A stretch of 64,000 nucleotides of DNA. Origin: JALZUU01 sp964441245. GTDB lineage: Bacteria > Bacteroidota > Bacteroidia > Chitinophagales > Saprospiraceae. Below are positions 1 to 7,559 of this stretch, in pieces; within the stretch, counting starts at the first letter, position 1, and the number at the start of each line of letters is the position of its first letter. The stretch covers positions 6,270 through 70,269 of the forward strand of contig CAYTVR010000008.1 of NCBI GenBank assembly GCA_964441245.1. Reading direction: 5' to 3'. A program made the position numbers and the translations under genes. Under the pieces are notes generated by a model. The model saw only the letters and a list, made by a program, of their open reading frames with translations, searched no databases and was not told the DNA's origin.

Positions 1-188
1 TAGCAGTTTTTATAAAAATATTGTGACAGAAATTCGGATGATATATAGAGAAAATGGAACATATTTCAGTCAAATCGGACTTCTGATTCTAGCCTAGTCC
101 TAAAAGCAGTCAATATGGCAGGAAAAAATGAGGTGGCACATGGTTTGAACGATACATTACGTAAATTTTTTAACCAAAAGTAATTGAT

Positions 189-2051
189 ATGCAAAAGGGT
201 AAAATATCCGTACAAACGGAAAACATTTTTCCAATCATTAAGAAATTTCTCTATTCTGATCAAGAAATTTTCCTTCGAGAGCTGATTGCGAACGCTGTAG
301 ATGCTACTTCAAAATTGAAAACTTTATCGTCCAGAGGTGACATTAAAGGCGAGATTAATGACACAAAAATTGAGGTGATCATTGATAAGGAAGGTAAAAA
401 AATTACCATTCGAGATCAAGGAATCGGGATGACAGATAAAGAAGTAGAGAAATATTTGAACCAAGTCGCCTTCTCTAGTGCAGAAGATTTTATTAAAAAA
501 TATAAAGACGAAGCGAGTATCATTGGTCATTTTGGACTGGGATTCTATTCTGCGTTTATGGTGGCCGATCAAGTAGAAGTGATTTCTAAGTCTTATAAGA
601 AGTCATCGGGTGTTAGATGGGTATGTAAAGGAGATCCAGAATACGAAATAGAAAAGCATACGAAAAAGACTAGAGGAACAGATGTGATCCTTCATGTGAG
701 TGACGATGCGACTGAGTTTTTGGAAAATGGACGAATTGAAACGCTTTTAAATAAGTATTGTAAGTTCCTTCCAATTGAAATTAAATTTGGAACACGTACA
801 GAAACGACTTACGAAGGCGAAGGTGATGATAAAAAAGAAATCAAAACGGAAGTTGATAATATCATCAATAATCCAAAGCCAGCTTGGAAAAAAAGCCCAA
901 GAAGTTTAAAAGACGAAGATTACAAAGCATTTTACAATGAATTGTATCCGCATAGTCAACCACCTCTTTTTTGGATTCACCTGAATATAGATTTCCCATT
1001 CGATCTGACCGGAGTACTTTATTTCCCGAAGTTGAATAATAACGTAGAAGTTTCTAAAAATAAAATTCAATTATATAGTAATCAGGTATTTGTAACGGAT
1101 GATGTAAAAGAGATTGTACCAGAATTTTTGACTTTATTACATGGAGTTATTGATTCACCAGATATTCCTTTAAATGTGTCTCGAAGTTATCTGCAAAGTG
1201 ATAAAAACGTAAAAAAGATCACCGGATACATTACGAAGAAAGTAGCAGAAAAATTAGCGAATATCTTTAAAAAGGACAGAGAAGGTTTCCAATCTAAGTG
1301 GAAAGATTTGGGTGTCTTTGTGAAGTATGGAATGCTTTCTGAAGAAAAATTTTATACCAAAGCAGTCAAATTCGTATTACTATCGAATACGGAAAATGAA
1401 TTCTTTACCATTGAAGAATACAAAGAAAAGATCAAAGCGACTCAGACCGATAAGCATGATAAAATGATCGCGATCTATACGAATAACCCAACGGAACACG
1501 ATAGTTTTATCCAAGCTGCGAAAAACCGAGGTTATGATGTATTAGAATTTGATACCGTGATAGATAATCACTTTATACAACACCTAGAAAGTAAATTGAC
1601 TGATCTTACTTTTGTTCGAGTGGATTCAGATGTGGTGGATAATCTAGTGCAGAAAGACGAGGAAAAGGATTCTGTACTAAGCGAAAAAGAACAAGAAAAG
1701 GTAAAAGCACTTTTTACTAGTCAAGTAGAAAAAGATGGTGGAACGATTGTCATGAAAGCGCTTTCTCCTGAGGATATGCCGATCATGATCACTAAACCTG
1801 AATTTATGCGTCGAATGAAAGAGATGCAAATGATGCAAGGCATGCAGATGGAAGGAATGCCGGAATATTTCAATGTAGTGATCAATACCAATCATGAATT
1901 GATTGGTGGAAAGTTGATGAAAATGAAAAAAGCCGAAAAGAAAGATGCGTTTGCAAAACACCTTTATAACTTAGCTTTGTTAAATCAAGGTATGTTGAAA
2001 GGAGCAGATTTGACTAAATTTATCAAGAACAGTATTGATTTTCTTACGTAA
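189..2051 (+). CDS. htpG: HtpG, Hsp90-family molecular chaperone
   Basis: ATP-dependent cytosolic chaperone (Hsp90) that folds and stabilises client proteins as a dimer. The 620-residue length fits bacterial HtpG. The N-terminal GHKL ATPase domain is plain: LRELIANAVDA near residue 34 (the usual form is ELISNA-DA), DQGIGM near residue 77, and GHFGLGFYSAFMVAD near residue 118, which forms the ATP lid. The middle domain follows (SQPPLFWIHLN, PLNVSRSYLQSD), then a Met-rich stretch (MKEMQMMQGMQMEGM) in the C-terminal dimerisation region. The ATG at 189 has no strong Shine-Dalgarno site, which is normal in this phylum. The gene stands alone and ends in a strong terminator shared with the convergent TPR gene. 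Identification is secure. Confidence 0.98.
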   Translation: MQKGKISVQTENIFPIIKKFLYSDQEIFLRELIANAVDATSKLKTLSSRGDIKGEINDTKIEVIIDKEGKKITIRDQGIGMTDKEVEKYLNQVAFSSAEDFIKKYKDEASIIGHFGLGFYSAFMVADQVEVISKSYKKSSGVRWVCKGDPEYEIEKHTKKTRGTDVILHVSDDATEFLENGRIETLLNKYCKFLPIEIKFGTRTETTYEGEGDDKKEIKTEVDNIINNPKPAWKKSPRSLKDEDYKAFYNELYPHSQPPLFWIHLNIDFPFDLTGVLYFPKLNNNVEVSKNKIQLYSNQVFVTDDVKEIVPEFLTLLHGVIDSPDIPLNVSRSYLQSDKNVKKITGYITKKVAEKLANIFKKDREGFQSKWKDLGVFVKYGMLSEEKFYTKAVKFVLLSNTENEFFTIEEYKEKIKATQTDKHDKMIAIYTNNPTEHDSFIQAAKNRGYDVLEFDTVIDNHFIQHLESKLTDLTFVRVDSDVVDNLVQKDEEKDSVLSEKEQEKVKALFTSQVEKDGGTIVMKALSPEDMPIMITKPEFMRRMKEMQMMQGMQMEGMPEYFNVVINTNHELIGGKLMKMKKAEKKDAFAKHLYNLALLNQGMLKGADLTKFIKNSIDFLT

Positions 2052-2078
2052 GTGAAAATCAAATTCCTATAAGAAAAA

Positions 2079-2112
2079 GGGCGCAACGGATCTTTCCATT
2101 GCGCCTTTTGTT
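2079..2112. terminator. Bidirectional intrinsic terminator between htpG and the TPR gene
   Basis: GGCGCAA-C-GGA at 2080-2090 pairs with TCC-A-TTGCGCC at 2095-2105. It is followed by TTTT on the plus strand and preceded by AAAAA, which is a T run on the minus strand. It lies between two convergent stop codons, so it can end both transcripts. Confidence 0.85.
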
Positions 2113-2167
2113 TTGGCATTTTCCTTATATGAATCTTTTATGTTTTCTATACTTTTAAAAAATGCCA

Positions 2168-3664
2168 CTAGTTCTTCAAACGATTCAAGCCCGCTTTCGC
2201 TAAACCATGCAAACTATTTTTATACTCATCTGGCTTTAAAGAGAGACATATATTATAGTACTCTTTGGCTTTAGTGGTATTGCCCATTTCTTCGCAAATC
2301 AATCCAGCTTTAAAAGCCGCGTTGCAAGCATAATAATATCGTTCATTTCTACCCACTTTAATGGTCTGATCGTAATAGTATAAACCGTCGGTCGTATTTT
2401 TCATTTCGTGGGCGATGCGCCCCAAACGATAAATATATTCCAATTGTAAACCTTTCTCCGAAAAATGATATTGAGAAATTCCTTTTAATAAATCATAAGC
2501 TTTTTGGTAATAACCTCCATCAAAAAGAATTCGGGCTTTAAGCAAAATGGGATCGGGGACGACCCCGTTCTTGGCTTCTGTCAATGCACTCTTATCATTA
2601 CTGACACTGGTATTCCCTTTTGTTTTTACCTTGGCCATATATTTTTTGTACTGCTGCTCATCCCCTTTTAATAAGGCATGCCAAGCTAGTTTTTGATAAG
2701 CTTCTTTGATATAATTCTGTCCTTGAAAGTTATTGAGGTATTTTTTCAAATAAATATCTGCATCTTCATCTAGGCGACGGAGTTTGGCTAATCCCAACAT
2801 GAAGTCCAAAAAATGTAAAGGATAGTATGCTTCACCAGAAGGTCTATTTTGTAAAATCTGAATGGCTTCATCATTTTGTCCAATCCGCATGGCCATGTTG
2901 GCTACGGCAAAACAAGCTAATGGACTTTCCTTTGGATTGAGATTGCCAGAGTGAATTAATTTCCATGCTGCATCGCTTTCATTTTTGAGATGTAACATGA
3001 GGAAAGAATAGAGGACTAAAGTTTCTTGTTCGAAAACAACATCATTATTTTGTTGAGCGTGTACGAGTACTTCTTCGATTTCTTTGGTGCCTTGTTCGAT
3101 GGTACCGTCCATTCCTGATAGTAGTTTGACCGCCCATTTATAACTATCTGGAACGGTACCGACTAATGCATGAAGTAAACCCAAGCTTTTTTTACTTTGT
3201 AAAAATTCAGGATGTTTGTCTAAGTTTTTACTGAGTAATTTGTAGGCTGATTTGATATTTGAAAGGGCCGATAAATATTCATCAAATTTTAAATGAAGGA
3301 GCGCCCATTGTAATTTGATTTCTGCTTGAGTATATAAATAATAAGGGGAATTGACATCTCCAGTTTGAAGTTTCTTTAATCTTCGATCTTTATTTTTAAG
3401 TAATTGCTTGAATTCTTTTTCATCCTCATTGATGAATACTCGCATAAAATCTAAATAATTTTCTACGAAGTAAATCATCATATTATTGGGTTCGTCCATT
3501 TTAGCTCTAGCTAAAAAAACACTAGCTTCCTCAATTTTTAATTCCAATGCTTTTTGATAGGCTTGAGTGGCTAATGGACTAAATTCAAAGTAGCTATCCG
3601 CTCCTTGGATGGCTGAAGTAGATAAGATTAAGAAAGTAAATATGAAAAGTAATTTTCTTGTCAT
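2168..3664 (-). CDS. Secreted tetratricopeptide-repeat protein, function unknown
   Basis: A 498-residue protein with a clear Sec signal peptide (MTRKLLFIFTFLILSTSAIQG) and no lipobox Cys, so probably periplasmic. The rest is helical and TPR-like: repeated pairs of helices with Ala/Gly/Tyr spacing, best seen near the C-terminus (GLYYYDQTIKVG..., KAGLICEEMGNTTKAKEYYNICLSLKPDEY). This is a protein-interaction scaffold; no catalytic motif is visible. A Lys-rich patch (LLKNKDRRLKKL) lies near residue 90. Upstream, a TAnnTTTG promoter element is present on the minus strand. The neighbours (htpG convergent, zinc-ribbon gene upstream) do not suggest a pathway. Confidence 0.8.
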   Translation of the reverse strand: MTRKLLFIFTFLILSTSAIQGADSYFEFSPLATQAYQKALELKIEEASVFLARAKMDEPNNMMIYFVENYLDFMRVFINEDEKEFKQLLKNKDRRLKKLQTGDVNSPYYLYTQAEIKLQWALLHLKFDEYLSALSNIKSAYKLLSKNLDKHPEFLQSKKSLGLLHALVGTVPDSYKWAVKLLSGMDGTIEQGTKEIEEVLVHAQQNNDVVFEQETLVLYSFLMLHLKNESDAAWKLIHSGNLNPKESPLACFAVANMAMRIGQNDEAIQILQNRPSGEAYYPLHFLDFMLGLAKLRRLDEDADIYLKKYLNNFQGQNYIKEAYQKLAWHALLKGDEQQYKKYMAKVKTKGNTSVSNDKSALTEAKNGVVPDPILLKARILFDGGYYQKAYDLLKGISQYHFSEKGLQLEYIYRLGRIAHEMKNTTDGLYYYDQTIKVGRNERYYYACNAAFKAGLICEEMGNTTKAKEYYNICLSLKPDEYKNSLHGLAKAGLNRLKN

Positions 3665-3746
3665 GTTGAATAACGTGTAAGATCGTTTAGAACGTTTCTA
3701 CCTTAAGAAAACGATGAGGTATTCTTCGATGTTGTGAGTTTTGGAA

Positions 3747-3773
3747 CAAAATTATATTTAGGTTAATCGTCAA
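3747..3773 (-). promoter_or_regulatory. Probable promoter of the TPR gene
   Basis: On the minus strand TTG (3771-3773), 16 bases, then TAATTTTG (3747-3754), matching the Bacteroidota minus-7 consensus TAnnTTTG. The spacer is shorter than the usual 17-23. The start codon is about 80 bases downstream. Confidence 0.45.
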
Positions 3774-3801
3774 GGATTGTAGATCTAATTTTAATGCTAA
3801 C

Positions 3802-3836
3802 TAAAAAAAAATGCCCTGTGAAAAAATCACAGAGCA
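3802..3836 (-). terminator. Intrinsic terminator of the zinc-ribbon gene
   Basis: On the minus strand an 8-bp stem CTCTGTGA/TCACAGGG (one G-T pair) with a T-rich loop is followed by nine T. It lies just after the stop codon at 3868. Confidence 0.85.
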
Positions 3837-3867
3837 AAGAGGGTTTTACTTTTATTTTGATGAGGGC

Positions 3868-4635
3868 TTATTTAGCCGCTACTTTTTCAGGCTTGTCTGG
3901 GTTTAAGATATTAGCATCTACTAATACTCGACCGCAATGTTCGCAAGCGATGATTTTCTTTTGAGCTAAAAGGTCTAATTGTATTTGTGGTGGAACTTTG
4001 TTAAAACAACCACCGCAAGAATTCCGTTGAACAGTTACTACTGCAAGGCCATTTCTATAAGCGCCACGGATTTTCGTGTAAGATTTTAGTAATCGAGCAT
4101 CGATTTTCTTTTTCGCTTTTTCAGACTTTCTGATCAACTTTTCCTCTTCCTTGATCGTTTTTTCGATAATTTTTTCTAGCTCTACTTTTTTAGAAGAAAG
4201 ATCTTCTTTCTTTTGCGCTAATCGAGCATCAGTTGATTTTAATGTTTCTTTCTTATTTTCAACAAAGATACCACCTTCTCGACTTTTCTTTTCAGAAAGT
4301 TGTATTTCCAATCGTTGCAATTCTAATTCCTTAGATAAGGCATCATATTCCCGATTGTTTTTTACGTTATCCATCTGCTTCTCATATCGAGCGATCAAAC
4401 TTTCCGCTTCTTTGATATTTGCATGATGTCTGGATACATCTCCTTCTAAGTCGCTGATGGCGTTTTGAAGTTTGCCAACTCTAGTTTCCAGTCCGATTAT
4501 TTCATCTTCAAGATCTCGTACTTCCATTGGAAGTTCTCCTTTGAGGATAGCAATCTCATCGATTTTAGAGTCAATTGCTTGCAATTGGTAAAGAAGTAAT
4601 AGCTTTTCTCCAACTGATAATTCACTTGTTGCCAT
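3868..4635 (-). CDS. Coiled-coil protein with C4 zinc ribbon (CT398/zf-RING_7-like)
   Basis: A 255-residue cytosolic protein. Residues about 10-190 form a long charged coiled coil (LETRVGKLQNAISDLEGDV, repeated Lys/Glu heptads). The C-terminus has a C4 zinc ribbon: CGGCF near residue 208 and CEHCGR near residue 232. This architecture is typical of the widespread DUF164/CT398-like family, thought to act in nucleic-acid or secretion-related assemblies; the exact role is unknown. In many Bacteroidota it sits next to the Nif3-family gene, as here, where the Nif3 gene is immediately upstream on the same strand about 120 bases away. The pair is probably functionally linked and may be co-transcribed. 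Confidence 0.85.
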   Translation of the reverse strand: MATSELSVGEKLLLLYQLQAIDSKIDEIAILKGELPMEVRDLEDEIIGLETRVGKLQNAISDLEGDVSRHHANIKEAESLIARYEKQMDNVKNNREYDALSKELELQRLEIQLSEKKSREGGIFVENKKETLKSTDARLAQKKEDLSSKKVELEKIIEKTIKEEEKLIRKSEKAKKKIDARLLKSYTKIRGAYRNGLAVVTVQRNSCGGCFNKVPPQIQLDLLAQKKIIACEHCGRVLVDANILNPDKPEKVAAK

Positions 4636-4758
4636 AAAATTATTTATTTTTTACTGAAATTGTATTATGGTTTTGCACCAAAATTTTGACCTCTAAACTT
4701 ATAAAAAAGCGCGTTTTTAAGGGGAAAACCACTATTTTTTAATAAAAACTGCTTTTCT

Positions 4759-5814
4759 TTAATATAAGTAATTAATAGGATTAGTGTTCACTTCGGTACA
4801 ATAGGCCGCAAAGTTACTAAATTTATCGGTAATTATATCATGTAAAAGCCTGATTGTGAACTGTTCACTTTCATAATGACCTATATCTGCAATGACGATC
4901 TTTTTATCTGCATCAAAAAATTCGTGATATTTAAAATCAGCAGTAATGAATACATCTGCTTTTTTGGCCATAGCCGCCCTTAAAAGAAAGCTTCCTGAAC
5001 CACCACAAACCGCTACTTTTCGGACTCTTCGATTTCTTAATCTGGTATGTCTGATGCATGATGTTTGCATTGATTTTTTGACTGATTTTAGGAAAGCTTT
5101 TTCGGCAATGGGTTCAATTAATTCGCCGATCATTCCTGAACCTACTTCTGAGTGACTATTTTCTATAGAAATAATATCATAACGTGGATTGATATAAGGG
5201 TGACTATCTTCAAGAGCATTGATGATATTGCGTTCTTGACCTGTATTAAATAATACTTCTACCTTAACAGCTGCTTCAGCTTCGCCATCTTGAGTTGTCA
5301 TTCCTAATGAAGAGTAACCCAACTGGTTCATTCCATCTATTTTTCCTGCACCTGCGTTAAAAAGAGCTTGTCGAACTTGAGCAGAGAAACTGGGAGGAAC
5401 AAAAGTGTATAATTTTTTGAGTTTATTTTTAGGAACTAGAATCTCTGTATTGATTAGTCCTAGTTTTTCTGCGATTTTAGTATTGACACCTTTATAGTAA
5501 ACGTTGTCGAGATTCGTATGGATGGCATAAATAGCGATATTATATTTGATGGCTTTAATCACCACCCGTTCGACGTAATTTTTGCCATTGAATTTTTTTA
5601 GGCCACTAAAAACAATTGGATGATGTGCTACAATGACGTTACACTTTTTATTGATGGCCTCTTCGATTATGGCTTCTGTAGAATCAAGGCAAATTAAAAC
5701 ACCTTTGATTTCGGTTTCTTGGTTTCCAACAATGAGTCCTGAGTTGTCATAACTTTCCTGGTAATTGGATGGGGCTATAGATTCAAGATGTTGAATTAAC
5801 TTTTTTATTTTCAT
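4759..5814 (-). CDS. Nif3-like dinuclear metal centre hexameric protein
   Basis: Member of the NIF3/YbgI/YqfO family (often annotated GTP cyclohydrolase 1 type 2 homologue): a toroidal hexamer with a di-metal site, in vivo substrate unsettled. Start chosen at the ATG at 5814 (MKIKKLIQHLESIAPSNYQE), which fits the family; an upstream in-frame ATG at 5895 would overlap the predicted promoter. Metal ligands are visible: VAHHPIVF, AIYAIHTNLDN, and near the C-terminus FKYHEFFDADKKIVIADIGHYESEQ. Residues about 125-240 form the insert domain (PCD/PII-like) seen in the long YqfO-type members, which fits the length of 351 residues. A well-formed promoter lies upstream. Confidence 0.92.
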   Translation of the reverse strand: MKIKKLIQHLESIAPSNYQESYDNSGLIVGNQETEIKGVLICLDSTEAIIEEAINKKCNVIVAHHPIVFSGLKKFNGKNYVERVVIKAIKYNIAIYAIHTNLDNVYYKGVNTKIAEKLGLINTEILVPKNKLKKLYTFVPPSFSAQVRQALFNAGAGKIDGMNQLGYSSLGMTTQDGEAEAAVKVEVLFNTGQERNIINALEDSHPYINPRYDIISIENSHSEVGSGMIGELIEPIAEKAFLKSVKKSMQTSCIRHTRLRNRRVRKVAVCGGSGSFLLRAAMAKKADVFITADFKYHEFFDADKKIVIADIGHYESEQFTIRLLHDIITDKFSNFAAYCTEVNTNPINYLY

Positions 5815-5874
5815 AAGAGGATGATTGTCTGCTGGAGCTTTGTCCGTTAAATTTTGGCAGAACACTAACGTTTG

Positions 5875-5905
5875 CAAATTTATTAAAAATTGCAAGAATA
5901 AACAA
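5875..5905 (-). promoter_or_regulatory. Promoter of the Nif3 gene (TTG-N20-TAAATTTG)
   Basis: Minus strand: TTG at 5903-5905, exactly 20 bases, then TAAATTTG at 5875-5882. This is a full match to the primary-sigma promoter of Bacteroidota (TTG-N17-23-TAnnTTTG). The start codon at 5814 lies about 60 bases downstream. Confidence 0.7.
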
Positions 5906-5977
5906 CGAAATAATTTGTACGTAAAAATTAGAAATTCGTTGCTGATTGATGAAGAAAAAATGAGATTTATAGGGATA

Positions 5978-7375
5978 CTAAATTTGTTGGATTAACCATG
6001 CTTTTTCTGCGACTGCTTTTGTGGATTCAATATCGTTTTTTAATTGTAGTCGACTTGCCTTATCGAACCGTTTTAATTCAAGTAGTCGTTTGACAAAGTA
6101 GATTAGATTTAGATAGTTTTCTTGATGGTAAGCAATGATTTTTTTTCTTCGGATAAAACTTTTCATCGCTTCCATGTGAGATTCTAATAAGGAAATTTCT
6201 TGCAATTGATAATATGTTTTTAAAGCTATTGTTTTTGCGTCTAGATTGAGTAGTAAGTCTGTATAATCTGCTTTTTGTAAAAGTAAAAGAACGGTATCAT
6301 AATTTTTGCGAGCATACTCTAAACGAGCCATATTATAATTGAAAGAATTGTCTTGATATTGTTTTTCTAGGCGATTTTTATACTCATGATTAAAGTTTTC
6401 TACCCAATCATAATCCTTTTGAATCAAGCCCATGGTAGTGATGTTCTGATAGGTGAAACGTGAAAGAACACCATTACTCATTAGATATTCTTGACGCAGC
6501 CCCTCTTTGTAAAGATCCAAAATTTCTTTTTCAAATTGTTGATTCCCTTCATTAAGGCGTTTGATACAATAGTTAATTGTCAATAAAAATAAATCTCTTA
6601 TTTCTGTTTTTGGAAAAAGATTAGCGTGTTGAAAAAGTGCCTTTTTCAATTTTTCAAAATGAGTAATATCTTTTGGTTGAGTGAGTGCATAATAGCAAAA
6701 GTAGTAGATAGCAATTGCAGGAATATTCAATAAATTTTGTTGCTCAATATATTGAATCATTTCTTTGAGCATTCCAAAATGATATTTGGTTTTATACACC
6801 GCTTGATGGGAAAGGGAAAAACAGGTTTGTCGAAGTTTTAAAGTAAAATAAGCAATGTCAATGTTGTTACTGATTTCCTGAAGATTTTGTGCTCCCGTTC
6901 GTTTAGTAGCTGAAGTGAATTGATATTCTTCTTGTAGAATTTGAAAATGGTCATTATAATAATCTGCATTTCGAATCGACATTTTTTCTTGAATCTGTTG
7001 AGCCGCCTTCAAGCTCTTATGGAAATGTTTTGGTAAATTTCTTTCTCTATATACTTGAGCAGTTTTGATCTTGGTTTTTACTTCATCGGAAAAATAAGAT
7101 TGATAGGTTAAGAAGCGCTCAAGATGCTTAAAACAAAAACTCATAATTAAGCGGATTCGATGATCGTCGTATGTTTGCTTAGGGTATACAAAACGATGTA
7201 CTTGTTGTTTGTCGGGAATGACTTGATGAACAAAAAGGCATTCTGTTAAATATTCTAAAAGCTGGATAACGTCTGCCCTTTGATTAAAAAAAGGGGTAGC
7301 GATGAATTTTCGAAATTCCCTTATTTCCACCTTTGAAAGACTATTGAGAAGGATAATTAGTCGACTATTTTGCAT
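5978..7375 (-). CDS. Cassette 1 A-protein: cytosolic helical SPFFN-family protein, function unknown
   Basis: A 465-residue protein I cannot name. It has no signal peptide or membrane segment. The N-terminus carries LSKVEIREFRKFIATPFFNQR, part of a conserved block (K-E-x-R-E-F-x-K, then S/T-P-x-F-N-Q-R) followed by YPKQTYDDHRIRLIMS and LERFL. The body is all-helical. The C-terminal 130 residues look like a TPR-type solenoid, with the family hallmark FIRRKKII-YHQENY and an ending EKAWLIQQI. It shares this layout with the genes at 10982, 17784 and 22027, and more distantly with 47812 and 49823. Each of the first four is divergent from a T9SS-secreted B-protein; here the partner starts 184 bases away. 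From memory, similar uncharacterised proteins occur in other Bacteroidota. A regulator or a cytosolic partner of B is possible but unproven. Confidence 0.75.
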   Translation of the reverse strand: MQNSRLIILLNSLSKVEIREFRKFIATPFFNQRADVIQLLEYLTECLFVHQVIPDKQQVHRFVYPKQTYDDHRIRLIMSFCFKHLERFLTYQSYFSDEVKTKIKTAQVYRERNLPKHFHKSLKAAQQIQEKMSIRNADYYNDHFQILQEEYQFTSATKRTGAQNLQEISNNIDIAYFTLKLRQTCFSLSHQAVYKTKYHFGMLKEMIQYIEQQNLLNIPAIAIYYFCYYALTQPKDITHFEKLKKALFQHANLFPKTEIRDLFLLTINYCIKRLNEGNQQFEKEILDLYKEGLRQEYLMSNGVLSRFTYQNITTMGLIQKDYDWVENFNHEYKNRLEKQYQDNSFNYNMARLEYARKNYDTVLLLLQKADYTDLLLNLDAKTIALKTYYQLQEISLLESHMEAMKSFIRRKKIIAYHQENYLNLIYFVKRLLELKRFDKASRLQLKNDIESTKAVAEKAWLIQQI

Positions 7376-7559
7376 TTTATAGTTTATGAAAAATTCAATC
7401 TAATTTACAAAATTGAATTGATTTAACTCTGATTAAGTGTAAAAAAATCAATTTGTTTAAGTTTTATGTTTTACAAAACTACTTTTCTGTATTTGTATTT
7501 AGCGTAACAAAGGCTCAAATTTGAAGCGTAATTAATTTAGAAAACAAAAAACTAAGGAG
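7376..7559. promoter_or_regulatory. Divergent control region of cassette 1
   Basis: This 184-bp A+T-rich spacer must drive both genes. Minus strand: TAGTTTTG (7474-7481), a minus-7 match facing the A gene, shared with cassette 2. Plus strand: TGTATTTG (7488-7495) followed by TATTTAGC, shared with the other B spacers. The B gene has AAGGAG directly abutting its ATG, too close for normal Shine-Dalgarno use. Confidence 0.55.

Noticed and set aside
2..97. Open frame running in from the window edge (31 codons, ends TAG at 95-97)
   Set aside because: Too short to tell from chance, and no recognisable motif; it could be the 3' end of a gene outside the window.
115..183. 22-residue frame just before htpG (MAGKNEVAHGLNDTLRKFF...)
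   Set aside because: No family match and no regulatory role evident; kept out as unsupported although its stop is 5 bases before htpG.
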